Assembly (NCBI GenBank): GCA_963824215.1
Contig: CAWGOE010000001.1
Span: 1,073,219-1,137,218, forward strand
Direction: 5' to 3'
From: VRUE01 sp963824215
GTDB taxonomy: Bacteria; Actinomycetota; Thermoleophilia; Solirubrobacterales; 70-9
Length of the DNA stretch: 64,000 nucleotides
Below are positions 1 through 10,256 of the stretch, piece by piece (the first letter of the stretch is position 1; every line of letters begins with the position of its first letter). A program made the translations under genes and the position numbers. The notes beneath the pieces are model-generated. The model made no database searches. It saw only the letters and a program-made list of their open reading frames with translations, and was not told the DNA's origin.

Positions 1-2182
1 CCCGATCGTTTGAGCCGAAGACGAAGACCCCCCGTGCGCTCGCGCGCCTCACCCGGATCACCTTGCCGGGTCGTTGTTTGAGGAAGGTGCTTGGCGCCTC
101 GTTGTCCTCTGGTTCGGGGGGCAGAGGGGGCTCGGGGGTCTGCGTATCGCCACCGGGATTCATAGGGGGCGAGGGTGGGGTTTCCGATCCCCAGTCGCCG
201 CTGGCCCGGGCTTCATCCGGTTCCACCTCTGGGGCAGGGGGAGCGCAGTCGGGTCCTTCGCCGCTTTCTGAAGCGAGCAGAGCTTGGATCGCTTCGACCG
301 CGTCGACCAAGCCCACGCCCGCCGCGCAGGCGCCGAATGCGCCAACCGGCACGGCGCTCGCGAAGAGAGCAGAGCGAATTTCCGCCGGGGTCGCGGCTTT
401 CGCCTCACTCATCAGGGCGGCAACTGCGGCGGCGTGGGGGGCGGCTGCGGAGGTGCCGCAGAAGCGCCAGTCGACACCCGCTTTAACGCCGAAGAAGGTG
501 TTGACACCACAATCCGTTGCTGCGATGTCCGGCTTGGCGAGCGATTCCGGTTCCGACAGCGGTTCGGCCGCTTCGGAATCGAGGATGGGGCCGAAATAGT
601 GGGTCACCGGCCCGCGCGAGGAGTAGCTCTCTATCTGTGAGCTCGCATCGAAGGGAACGGCCGCGACCGAGATCGCATCGGCCGCTCCGTTGTGTCCAAA
701 GACGGTGGGACCGACGACGTCGGTTACGGTCGATCTCGGGTACTCGATACCGACGACCCCGAACCCGTTCTGCAGGAAGACGGCCTTGAGCCGGGGAGAG
801 GCGCCGGCGAACCTGTTGACGACCAGCTGAACCGTCTGCTGGGCGCCGCCTTCGTTCTTCCACTGGAGGAACTCGATCGGCCGCTGGCTGAGTTCGACGT
901 TGTCCGTCGCTGAAACGCTGATCAGCCCGCCTTTGGCGTTGAGTAGGAAGGCGTCGAGGTCGGTCTCCACGTCTTCCCAGGGCTCGGCCCATTGCAGATC
1001 GACCGTCAGGGTCGCCCCCGGCGCGACTTTGACGCCGAGGGTTTTGTCGGTCTGCACGCCAGGGTTGAAGTCAAGGCAATGCGTCCCCTGGAACCCCGGC
1101 AGGGCTTTGACAGCCGGTGGGCAGCCGCCTGAATCGCGGTAGGCCTGGGTTTCCCAGGACGCGATCTCGTTGCCTTCAGAATCGAACAGGTTGTTGTTGG
1201 CCGCCGATGAGAAGTAGGCGACGCCGCTTGCGACCACGTCGCTGACGGCGACGCTCACTGGGCCTTCCTGGAAGAAGGGCTCGATCGGGTAGGAGACGTC
1301 GTCGACGATCACGTCTGCACCGGCATCGCGGAGATCTTCGATGTTCTCGGCAAAGCTGAACAGTCCGTTGAACGCGCTGGCGAATGCCAATGAGGCCCCA
1401 GGGGCGAGGTCGTGAACGATCTGACCCATCGCACGCCCCTCGTCCGCCGCTTCCGGATCTCCCGGTTCGGGTTCGTAGGGCTCGACGATCTCGGTGGGGG
1501 TCGTCCAGCCGCAGGTGCTGGCGGTGCCGGGCAAATCCTCGCTTTCGACGTCGTCGGCTTCGCGGGTGGTGGCTGATTTGTCCTGGTCGAATGAGTCGGA
1601 GAGGATTCCCACCTCTATCCCGCTGCCATCTGGTTCCGGTGCGGCAGTGCGCGCTTCGCCGGCGCGCAGCTGCTGGTCTCCCTCCGACACGATGTCGCCG
1701 GAGGGGCAGGTGGCTGCGGCGATCGGCGTCAGCACCTCCATCGCGCCGAGGGCCCGAGGTACGCCGGAGAGCTGCCGCAGCTCGCTCGGCTTCGCCGCGA
1801 CGGTGACGACTTGATAGCGGGAGCTGACGTGGACGATCTTGGCGCCCGCGGAGCGCAGCTCATCGACGCTTGCCGCTGCGCCGTGGTTGAAGCGAACTTC
1901 GACCAGCACTCGATTGCCTTCTCGCAGCAAGCTCCCCGGTCCGGCGGAGGCGAGGCTCAGCATCCTTGCCTGCTTGGGCCGTGGTGCCGACCGGACTGCC
2001 GGCTTCGCCAGCTTGGTCAGCCGTGGCGAGAGGTCGCCGGCGCCGGGGCGCTGAGCGTCAGCCCAGGTCGAAGCGGGGAAGAGTGCCCCGAGCAGTGCCA
2101 TGGCGCCGATCAGGCAGGTCTCCGTCCGGCGGCGGGCGGCTGCCCGTCCCGCTCGGCAGCGGCGCATTTTCCCTGGGGGCAT
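1..2182 (-). CDS. Secreted subtilisin-like serine protease (family S8), C-terminus cut by window edge
   Basis: An open frame of about 727 codons runs leftward off base 1. The start ATG (2182-2180) begins an Arg-rich n-region and a hydrophobic stretch ending in ASTWADA, a signal peptide. Triad candidates are Asp in ILSDSFD (about residue 196), His in QIVHD (about 257) and Ser in GTSAAAPH (about 577), the S8 order. A Pro/Glu-rich linker follows, then a basic segment beginning TFLKQRPGKV that resembles the C-terminal modules of Solirubrobacterales surface proteins. It probably digests extracellular protein or processes surface proteins; the substrate is unknown. The next gene (csp) is divergent, and a strong inverted repeat lies just upstream of this start. 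Confidence 0.85.
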   Translation of the reverse strand, partial: MPPGKMRRCRAGRAAARRRTETCLIGAMALLGALFPASTWADAQRPGAGDLSPRLTKLAKPAVRSAPRPKQARMLSLASAGPGSLLREGNRVLVEVRFNHGAAASVDELRSAGAKIVHVSSRYQVVTVAAKPSELRQLSGVPRALGAMEVLTPIAAATCPSGDIVSEGDQQLRAGEARTAAPEPDGSGIEVGILSDSFDQDKSATTREADDVESEDLPGTASTCGWTTPTEIVEPYEPEPGDPEAADEGRAMGQIVHDLAPGASLAFASAFNGLFSFAENIEDLRDAGADVIVDDVSYPIEPFFQEGPVSVAVSDVVASGVAYFSSAANNNLFDSEGNEIASWETQAYRDSGGCPPAVKALPGFQGTHCLDFNPGVQTDKTLGVKVAPGATLTVDLQWAEPWEDVETDLDAFLLNAKGGLISVSATDNVELSQRPIEFLQWKNEGGAQQTVQLVVNRFAGASPRLKAVFLQNGFGVVGIEYPRSTVTDVVGPTVFGHNGAADAISVAAVPFDASSQIESYSSRGPVTHYFGPILDSEAAEPLSEPESLAKPDIAATDCGVNTFFGVKAGVDWRFCGTSAAAPHAAAVAALMSEAKAATPAEIRSALFASAVPVGAFGACAAGVGLVDAVEAIQALLASESGEGPDCAPPAPEVEPDEARASGDWGSETPPSPPMNPGGDTQTPEPPLPPEPEDNEAPSTFLKQRPGKVIRVRRASARGVFVFGSNDR

Positions 2183-2231
2183 CACGATTTACGGTATCGG
2201 CTGGGCCGTGCGCGATCTCAATCTCGGCGGC

Positions 2232-2276
2232 TCCGCTGTGAGTTGTGCACCTATAAGACACATAACTCACAGCGGA
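2232..2276. promoter_or_regulatory. 13-bp perfect inverted repeat upstream of the S8 protease
   Basis: Arms TCCGCTGTGAGTT (2232-2244) and its exact complement (2264-2276) are separated by 19 bases. The repeat starts 50 bases upstream of the protease start, in the divergent protease/csp region. On the protease strand the spacer contains an AT-rich CTTATAGG stretch that could be a -10 element. This fits an operator overlapping the promoter, or a 5' leader hairpin. The regulator is unknown. Confidence 0.5.
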
Positions 2277-2424
2277 AGAGCGGCCGCGGCCGCGCGGGAA
2301 GGGTGCTGACCCTGCTACGGTCCTCGCGTTAGGCCGGAAAGACCGGCAAAAGTTGTGTCTAGCGCTCGCGTCGTTGCTTCATCGCATGTGCCGCGTTCGC
2401 AGCACATGAAGTGGAGGCAATTGC

Positions 2425-2631
2425 ATGCCAACTGGAACTGTCAAGTGGTTCAGCGACGACAAGGGCTACGGGTTCATTACGCCCGATGACGGCTCGAAGG
2501 ACGTCTTCGTTCATCACAGTGCGATCCTGGGTGAGGGCTTCAAGTCCCTGACCGAGGGGTCGAAGGTGAGCTACGAGTCCGAAGAAGGCCCCAAGGGCCC
2601 GGCCGCCGCGAGCGTCCAGCAGACCTCGTAG
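2425..2631 (+). CDS. Cold-shock domain protein (CspA family)
   Basis: This 68-residue protein is a single cold-shock domain, a five-stranded OB fold that binds single-stranded RNA and DNA. The RNP-1-like motif KGYGFI and RNP-2-like motif VFVHH are both present, and length matches the family. The start is supported by GGAGG about seven bases upstream. An untranslated leader of roughly 100 bases precedes it, as is common for csp genes. A strong terminator follows, separating it from typA. Its usual role is RNA chaperone; cold induction is not shown by the sequence. Confidence 0.95.
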   Translation: MPTGTVKWFSDDKGYGFITPDDGSKDVFVHHSAILGEGFKSLTEGSKVSYESEEGPKGPAAASVQQTS

Positions 2632-2655
2632 GAGCGCACCGCTCTTAGCAGTGCC

Positions 2656-2687
2656 GAGGCCCGCCTCACGGCGGGCCTCTTCTTTGC
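2656..2687 (+). terminator. Rho-independent terminator after csp
   Basis: A perfect 10-bp GC stem (GAGGCCCGCC and complement) with a TCAC loop is followed by TTCTTT. It sits 25 bases after the csp stop and 20 bases before typA. Confidence 0.9.
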
Positions 2688-2706
2688 CAGCCAACTCCCT
2701 CCTGAG

Positions 2707-4532
<1,826 letters not shown>

Positions 4533-4536
<4 letters not shown>

Positions 4537-5303
4537 GCGGTCGGGGGCGTCGGGGGAAGCGGCTCGCTCGACGCGGGGGCAGTCGGCTCGGCGGCAGCGC
4601 CGGGTCCCGGGCCGACGACCCCGCCGGCGAGGTCGTAGTAGAGGACGGTGACTGCGAGCGCAAAGATCGGCGCCGTGATCGTGCCGGAGATAACCGAGGC
4701 GATCCAGGTCGAGACTTCGCCGTTGCCGATCGGGTTGGCGATCGCCCCCAGCGCCAAACCAATCACGAGCACGATAAGCGAGACGAGGATCAGCACGCCG
4801 AACACGGGCCAGCCGCTACCGCGTACCAAGCGCCGGCTGCGCCCGAACGCGTCGACCGGCCCGATTCCCTCGACAACGATCGCGGGTGCCCCGACGGACC
4901 AAAAGGTGAGCAGGATCAAGCCGGGCACGACAAGTAGGAAAAGGCCGACCGCGACACCGATGCCGAAGAGAATGCCGAAGCCGATCAGTGGCAAGATGAA
5001 CGGCGACGCGGCGGAGAACAGGTCGCCGACTCCCTGGTCGCGCCGCCCGTCGCGCACGTCCTGAACGAGCTTGACGACGAAGCCAGCGTAGAGAGCCTGG
5101 CCGGCGAAGCCGATTGCGGCGGAGACCACGAACAGGAAGAAGTTGCCACTGCTGACCAGAATGCCCTCGAGCAGGCCGACGATGAGGAACACGAGGAACG
5201 CGCTGCCCAGCAGGGCGCCGAGATTCTGGCCGTAGATCGAGAAGGTCTCGCTGATGACCTCGCCGACGGAGATGCGCTTCGCTGGGGGACGAGCAGCCTC
5301 CAT
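4533..5303 (-). CDS. Multi-pass membrane protein, YciC/GlpF-regulator-like (function unknown)
   Basis: About 256 residues with five to six hydrophobic segments: an amphipathic N-terminus (RISVGEVISETFSIYGQN), then helices near residues 28-48, 55-75, 105-130, 160-185 and 205-230. The C-terminus is Pro/Ala-rich. The pattern resembles glycerophosphodiester phosphodiesterase membrane-domain and YciC-like proteins, which lack a clear biochemical role. I chose the ATG at 5303; a longer frame begins with TTG at 5327 inside a hairpin. It lies 42 bases after the acyl-CoA dehydrogenase gene on the same strand, so the two may be cotranscribed. The stop overlaps that of typA. Confidence 0.75.
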
Positions 5304-5334
5304 TGCGACCGACCCTACTGGCCGCAATGGAGGC
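5296..5334 (-). promoter_or_regulatory. 12-bp perfect hairpin covering the start codon of the membrane-protein gene
   Basis: Arms GCCTCCATTGCG (5296-5307) and its exact complement (5323-5334) enclose 15 bases. On the mRNA the ATG at 5303 lies in the 3' arm, so the structure would hide the start codon. No U-tract follows, which argues against a terminator. Confidence 0.5.
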
Positions 5335-5345
5335 GAGTCAAGCGG

Positions 5346-6578
5346 TTAAACCGTCGCTGCGGCCTGCTCGGCCTGGCTGTCGCGAGCGGCGTCGGCCTGC
5401 TTCGCTTCGGCCTCCGGCGTCGGACCGTCGGCCTGACGCGGCAGCAGCACTTCTTTGGCGATGACCAGGCGCTGGATCTGGCTGGTGCCCTCATACAGCT
5501 GCATGATCTTCGCGTCGCGCATCAGTTTCTCGACCGGGTACTCCTTGATGAAGCCGTAGCCGCCGTAGACCTGCACGGCGTCGACGGTGATCTCCATCGC
5601 CGAGTCGGCGGCGAAGCGCTTCGCCTCGGAAGAGACGAGCGTGTTGCGCTTGCCCTGGTCGAGCAGCACGGCCGAGTTCCAGACCAGCAGACGGCCGGCG
5701 TCGACCTTGGTCGCCATGTCGGCGATCATGAACTGGATCGCCTGGTGCATCGCGATCGGCACGCCGAACTGGACCCTTTCCTTCGAGTACTCAGCCGCGT
5801 ACTCGAACGCGGCACGGCCGATGCCGACGGCCATGGCCGAGACGCCCGGGCGGGTGCGGTCGAGGGTCATCATCGCCAGCTTGAAGCCCTTGTTTTCCTC
5901 GCCGATCAGGTTCTCAGCGGGGATCTCGACTTCGTCGAAGGAGATGGTCGCGGTGTTGGAAGCCCGCTGGCCCATCTTGTCCTCCTTCTTATCGACGGTG
6001 ACCCCGGGGAGGTCGGCGTCGACGACGAAGGCGCTGATCCCGCGGTGGCCTGCCTCGGGATCGGTCTTGGCGTAGACCGTGAAGTAGTCGGCGTAGGAGC
6101 CGTTGGTGATGAAGCACTTGGAGCCGGTGATGACGTACTTGTCGCCCTTCTTGACGGCGCGGGTCTTCATCCCGGAGACGTCGGAGCCGGCGTCGGGCTC
6201 GGTCAGGCAGAAGGAAGCCAGCTTGGCGCTTTCGGTCAGCATGCCCAGGTACTTCTTCTTGGTCTCCTCGGAGCCGCCGAGGGTGATCGGGGCGGAGGCG
6301 AGGCCGTTGGCCATCAGCGAGGTGCCGATGCCCGAGCAGCCCCAGCCCATCTCCTCCTCGATCAGGCAGCCGGAGAGGTAGTCGAGGCCGGGTCCGCCGT
6401 AGGCCTCGGGGATGTGGGTGTTCATCAACCCGACCTCCCAGGCCTTGTCGATGATCTCCTGGGGCCAGGTTCCCTCTTTGTCGTGCTCCCAGGCGACCTT
6501 GCGGATCTCTTTCTCCGCGAAGTTGTGCGCCAGCTCTTGCAGATCCTTCTGCTCGTCGGTCAGGGTGAAGTCAACCAC
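5346..6578 (-). CDS. Acyl-CoA dehydrogenase (FAD-dependent)
   Basis: This 410-residue protein is a standard-length acyl-CoA dehydrogenase, doing the first oxidation of fatty-acid beta-oxidation. CLTEPDAGSD is the FAD/substrate loop. The catalytic base Glu lies in YEGTSQIQR (about residue 370), the position used in medium- and short-chain enzymes. A tail rich in Ala, Glu and Gln follows. The start is GTG, supported by AAAGGAGC nine bases upstream. A TetR-type palindrome lies 38-53 bases upstream, suggesting repression relieved by an acyl-CoA. Chain length cannot be read from sequence. Confidence 0.93.
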   Translation of the reverse strand: MVDFTLTDEQKDLQELAHNFAEKEIRKVAWEHDKEGTWPQEIIDKAWEVGLMNTHIPEAYGGPGLDYLSGCLIEEEMGWGCSGIGTSLMANGLASAPITLGGSEETKKKYLGMLTESAKLASFCLTEPDAGSDVSGMKTRAVKKGDKYVITGSKCFITNGSYADYFTVYAKTDPEAGHRGISAFVVDADLPGVTVDKKEDKMGQRASNTATISFDEVEIPAENLIGEENKGFKLAMMTLDRTRPGVSAMAVGIGRAAFEYAAEYSKERVQFGVPIAMHQAIQFMIADMATKVDAGRLLVWNSAVLLDQGKRNTLVSSEAKRFAADSAMEITVDAVQVYGGYGFIKEYPVEKLMRDAKIMQLYEGTSQIQRLVIAKEVLLPRQADGPTPEAEAKQADAARDSQAEQAAATV

Positions 6579-6615
6579 TGCTCGAAGCTCCTTTTTCTCG
6601 GTGGGAGTGGGCCGA

Positions 6616-6631
6616 TTGACTAGTCAGTCAA
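6616..6631. promoter_or_regulatory. TetR-family-type operator upstream of acyl-CoA dehydrogenase
   Basis: TTGACTAGTCAGTCAA is a perfect 6-bp inverted repeat (TTGACT/AGTCAA) around four bases. Palindromes of this GACT/AGTC kind are bound by TetR-family regulators of fatty-acid catabolism. It lies between the dehydrogenase start (6578) and the divergent gene at 6652, so it could control both. No TetR gene is in the window. Confidence 0.6.
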
Positions 6632-6651
6632 CCAGCGCCAAAGGGTAGCGG

Positions 6652-7119
6652 ATGTACGCTGGGTTGGCGATGGCTCTGCTCGACATCCAGGCCGGCTTCG
6701 TCCTCACCACGATCACGCTGATTGCCCTTCCCATCGCCCTGGTCGCCTTTGCCCGCACCGGCCCGCTCTGGCAGAGCGTTGGAAAAGGCCCGTTTGCGAT
6801 TGAGCAGGAGATGCCGCCGCCGAGCCGCCTCTCCCAGCCCGATACGCCGGTCGATCGCAAGCTGCAGGAGGCCGAGGCGCGGCAGATGCTCGAGGCGAAG
6901 TCCTACCGGCGCCAGCAGCGCGGCGAGGCGCCGCTCGACGTCGAGTTCGAGGTGAGGCGCCTGCTCGACTCGCCCGGCGCCGCGGGCCCCGCGATCGACA
7001 AGAAGCTGCGCGCCGAGGTGCGCCAGCTCGTCGTTGCCCGCAACGAACGTCGGATGCGCCGCGGCGAAGCGCCGCTCGAGGTCGAGGTCGAGATGGAACG
7101 CCAGCTCGCAGATTTGTAG
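6652..7119 (+). CDS. Membrane-anchored protein with two tandem charged repeats (unknown function)
   Basis: This 155-residue protein has one N-terminal transmembrane helix (about residues 12-33), a Pro-rich linker, then two copies of a roughly 35-residue helical unit. The units share the pattern R-Q-L/M-x(6)-RR-x(3)-RGEAPL-[DE]-V-E, at about residues 75-108 and 120-153. I do not recognise a named family; the RRGEAPL-[DE]-VE unit looks lineage-specific. It is divergent from the acyl-CoA dehydrogenase and ends 10 bases before the next gene, so it probably heads an operon with 7130 and bcp. Confidence 0.7.
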   Translation: MYAGLAMALLDIQAGFVLTTITLIALPIALVAFARTGPLWQSVGKGPFAIEQEMPPPSRLSQPDTPVDRKLQEAEARQMLEAKSYRRQQRGEAPLDVEFEVRRLLDSPGAAGPAIDKKLRAEVRQLVVARNERRMRRGEAPLEVEVEMERQLADL

Positions 7120-7129
7120 GATCGAGTGG

Positions 7130-7465
7130 ATGGCCGCCGACCGCGACAACCTCTACGAGGTCGAGGAGCTGCTCAACCAGCCCGGGACCTACTTCAACCC
7201 GCAGACCGAGGTGCTCGTCGTGGTCGACGACTCGACCTCGCTCGACCAGGAGGTCTTCAACCTCGAGGACTACGAGGGCGCTGATTGGGTGCGGATCTCC
7301 GACGAGGTGCCGGTAGACGAGGACCGTCGCGACCGGGCGCTGGAGGAGTTCCAGACCCACTACCACCCCGGCTCAAGCGGCTCGGTCTCCGAGACCGCCC
7401 TTGAGCAGGGTGACGAGGAGCTCGACGAGGACGAGGACGGCCAGGAGCCTGGCCGCGAGGACTAG
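7130..7465 (+). CDS. Small acidic protein of unknown function
   Basis: About 111 residues from ATG 7130. The first two-thirds is a compact alpha/beta-like stretch (YEVEELLNQPGTYF, TEVLVVVDDS), and the C-terminus is extremely acidic (EQGDEELDEDEDGQE). A longer frame exists upstream but overlaps the preceding gene entirely, so I reject it. It ends 7 bases before bcp, suggesting cotranscription. Function unknown. Confidence 0.65.
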   Translation: MAADRDNLYEVEELLNQPGTYFNPQTEVLVVVDDSTSLDQEVFNLEDYEGADWVRISDEVPVDEDRRDRALEEFQTHYHPGSSGSVSETALEQGDEELDEDEDGQEPGRED

Positions 7466-7472
7466 GACAACG

Positions 7473-7937
7473 GTGCTCGAAGCAGGCCAGGCGGCGCCGG
7501 ACTTCACCTTGCCCGATCAGGACGGCAAGGAGCTGTCCATCTCTCAGCTTCGCGGCGAGACCGTCGTCCTCTACTTCTACCCGCGCGCAGACACGCCAGG
7601 CTGTACGACCCAGGCCTGCGGCGTGCGCGACCACAGTGCCGACTACGGCAAGGTTGGCGCTCGGGTGGTGGGGGTCTCGCCTGACGAGGTCTCCGCGGTT
7701 AAGAAGTTCGCCGACAAATTCGACCTCGACTTCACCCTGCTCGCCGACGCCGACCACGCTGTGGCCGAGACTTACGGTGCCTGGGTCGAGAAGTCGATGT
7801 ACGGCAAGAAGTACATGGGCGTGCAGAGGGCGACCTTCTTGATCGATCCCGACGGCAAGATCGCCAAGGTCTTCCCCAAGGTCTCGCCCAAAACGCACGA
7901 CGACATCGTGCTTGAGGCGCTCGCCGAGCTGAGCTAA
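7473..7937 (+). CDS. bcp: Thioredoxin-dependent peroxiredoxin, Bcp/PrxQ class
   Basis: This 154-residue protein reduces H2O2 and organic peroxides using thioredoxin. The peroxidatic Cys lies in YPRADTPGCTTQAC, and the resolving Cys is five residues later, the arrangement that defines many PrxQ enzymes. PDFTLPDQDG and a C-terminal FLIDPDGKI also match. The start is GTG at 7473; upstream in-frame codons overlap the previous gene. The stop codon TAA abuts the left inverted repeat of an insertion sequence, so the gene narrowly escaped disruption. Confidence 0.93.
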   Translation: MLEAGQAAPDFTLPDQDGKELSISQLRGETVVLYFYPRADTPGCTTQACGVRDHSADYGKVGARVVGVSPDEVSAVKKFADKFDLDFTLLADADHAVAETYGAWVEKSMYGKKYMGVQRATFLIDPDGKIAKVFPKVSPKTHDDIVLEALAELS

Positions 7938-9349
7938 AAGACCGCTGAAAAAGTCGCTTTGATGAACCATCTGCCCAAGGCGGCTTCGTAGGTCCGCCTT
8001 GCGAAGTTTGCCACCGAAATCCACCGCCTCAGGCGGCCCTTGCGGCCAACGCGGCCCCGATCGGGTTGAGGCCGCCGCCCATGCCGCCTGCATCTCGGCC
8101 TTGCGCCGGCCTAAGTAGCGGGACTTGCGCGCTCCGTAGCGATGTGCGAGCAGGCCGAGCAGGCGCTCCACCCTCGGTCTCGTTCTATCAGGTGCTCTGC
8201 GGTGGCTTCGTCCTCGAGCGCCAGTCGCGCGGCCTGCAGTAGATCCTCGTGGGCGGAGAGGGTGACGCTGCACCGCTCTTTGGTGGTGCACCGGGCCCGC
8301 AGTGGGCATGGCCGGCAGTCGGTGGTGCGGAAATGGCCCTTGCGGTCCGGCGGGGAGAGCGGATCGGTCTTGCCGGCCGGACAGGTGACGGCCTCCGCCT
8401 CGAGGTCGACCTCGAACTCGGCCTTGGCGAGACGCCTGGTGGGCGGACCGGTGGGCACCGGCGCCAGCACTCCGACCTCGCGCTTCGCCAGCTCATTGCG
8501 GGCCTTGCCGTTGCCGTAGGCGGTGTCGCCGAGGACGCGTCTGGGGCGGCGAGACTTGGGCTGGGAGCCGATCAGCTTCGGCGCCTGCGGCCCGTCCTGC
8601 ACTGAGGCAGGCGCGACGGAGACCGATGTGATCAAGGGGCCTGTCTGTGTTTGTCGCCATCGCAGAGCTTGCAGCCGTCAAAGCGCTGGTGCTGGGACTT
8701 GCGGCCGTGGCGCATCTCGGTGTCCTGCACCGAAAGCACGCGGCCGGGGCGGGTGCCGCGGTGAAGGCGCGGCACGCCGGCGGCGTCGATGTCGAAGTCC
8801 TGGCCGATCAGCTCGCGCAGCAGGCGCTTGGCAGCTGCAATCTCCTCCCCCGCGAGCAGGTCGCCTGCCTGCTCTACCGCGCGCAGGGCGCGCTCGGCGT
8901 CCTCGGCCACACGGGTCAGCATCGCTTCGCGCTCTGGCTTTGAGTGCCACTGGCAATCGGGCTTCTCATCGGGCTTGGCGTAGTCGAACTCAAGGCCCGA
9001 GGTGAGCTCACTCGCCGCATCGCCGTCCTTGGCCCCGACGGTCGCGAAGCTTGGCTACGCCCGAGCGCACCAGGCGCACGGTGTCCTGGGTAGCGGCGGC
9101 GCCCAGCATCGGCGGGCCTCCATCGCCCGCTCGTCGGAGAGGCCCTCGCGGTATTGCAGCAGCAGGACCTTGGCCAAAAGCGAGGGCGGTATTGAGGGCC
9201 TGCCGGTGCCTTGGGAGTAGCACTCGGCAAAGTCGGAGTCCGCCACGATGCGATCGCTGTGCTCTGAGAGCAGGGCATAGAAGGAGTCCTCATCAACGAG
9301 CCCCTGGCAGTCAAGACCGCTGCGGGCCGGAGACTTTTTCAGCGGTCTT
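7938..9349 (-). mobile_element. Degenerate IS1182-like insertion sequence
   Basis: Perfect 18-bp terminal inverted repeats (AAGACCGCTGAAAAAGTC at 7938-7955, complement at 9332-9349) enclose a broken transposase gene reading leftward. CTA occurs just outside both ends (7934-7936 and 9350-9352) and may be a short target duplication, but this is weak. The element is shorter than a typical intact IS1182 member, consistent with internal loss. Confidence 0.85.
7960..9316 (-). pseudogene. IS1182-family transposase, multiply frameshifted
   Basis: Fragments in different frames line up in transposase order. The N-terminal segment has DSFYALLSEHSDRIV and GRPSIPPSLLAKVLLLQY (9150-9316). A middle segment is at about 8632-8922. 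An RVLGDTAYG catalytic-core segment, then a Cys-rich CPLRARCTTKERC cluster typical of IS1182 transposases, is at about 8111-8635. The C-terminal RVERLLGLLAHRYGARKSRYLGRRK motif is at about 8050-8160. At least three frame changes mean no functional protein, unless they are sequencing errors. Confidence 0.8.
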
Positions 9350-9575
9350 CTAGCTCGAAGACCTCGTAGAAGCGAATCGGCACGGTCGATGTAGCGATCC
9401 TCGGCGTTCCAGTGGTGGTCGCTGAGTTCGAGCGTGTGCGATGACCTCGAAGGTGCGGTGGTTCTCCTCAGCCTCGGTCCGGTCAACTGAGAAGCGCTTG
9501 TCAGGCGGCGGCAGATTGGCCTGGCATGCAGAGCGCCAAATTGTGTATCCTCATTTCCTCTATGGAGGAGATATT
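9350..9575. other. Non-coding or decayed stretch between IS and lipoprotein gene
   Basis: The minus strand shows short protein-like pieces in different frames (RTEAEENHRTFEVIAH, VPIRFYEVFEL) at about 9355-9500, suggesting the remnant of a gene cut by the IS. I cannot identify it. The last 60 bases are AT-richer and hold the promoter region and GGAGGAG ribosome site of the next gene. Confidence 0.4.
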
Positions 9576-10154
9576 TTGATTATAAAGCTCTTTACTGTAT
9601 TGCTAGCGGCCCTCGCACTGGCCATGTCCACCGGATGTGGAAACGATGACTCTTCGTCAGATGCCTCGGGCCAACCAAATGATGCTGTCACTCAGGGGGA
9701 CGACTCGAGCGGTGATGTGAGCGACACCGGGGATAGAGACGGCGAAAATGATGACGAAGCCGCTCCCCTCACTGCCAGCTCTCTGAGCAAGAGCGAGTAC
9801 GTGAAGAAGGTCAACGCTCTCTGTGAAGAGGAGCGAGGCGAGCTTGTGCGGGAAGCTGGCATCTTCGTCGAAGAACACGGCGGCGCGGAAGGCGAAAGTG
9901 TCGTCGATCCAGAGACGGTGATCGAAGCGACTAAGGAGATTGTGGTTCCGGGCATGGAAGAGCAGATCGAGATGATTCGTGCGCTGGGGGTGCCGGCAGG
10001 GATGGCGAAAGACGTTGAAGCGTTCCTCGACACCTGGCACGCGGCGGTCCAGCAAGGGGCCGAGCTCTCTAACGCAGCGGAAACCGCGCAAATCTTTATT
10101 CCCGCTGCTTTCGCGGCCGAACAGCTCGGAATCGACGAATGTGCCTACCGCTGA
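9576..10154 (+). CDS. Small secreted lipoprotein of unknown function
   Basis: About 192 residues starting at TTG 9576, chosen because GGAGGAG lies five bases upstream and the resulting N-terminus is a proper lipoprotein leader: IIKLF, then a hydrophobic run, then STGC with Cys at residue 21. An Asp/Ser/Gly-rich disordered linker (about 22-65) precedes a mostly helical domain (SKSEYVKKVNALCEEE...PGMEEQIEMIRAL). That YxxxxNxxC pattern is seen in other actinobacterial small lipoproteins of unknown role. The gene is AT-richer than the neighbouring core genes, as is much of the 9.5-25 kb island. Confidence 0.75.
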   Translation: MIIKLFTVLLAALALAMSTGCGNDDSSSDASGQPNDAVTQGDDSSGDVSDTGDRDGENDDEAAPLTASSLSKSEYVKKVNALCEEERGELVREAGIFVEEHGGAEGESVVDPETVIEATKEIVVPGMEEQIEMIRALGVPAGMAKDVEAFLDTWHAAVQQGAELSNAAETAQIFIPAAFAAEQLGIDECAYR

Positions 10155-10256
10155 GTTCCCAAAAAAATCCCTAGCTTTCCTGTTGCAGTACATTATATTT
10201 TTTAGATCCCGGATGGGACCGGATCTAACGACCTCGACAGGGAGGGAATGAATAAG

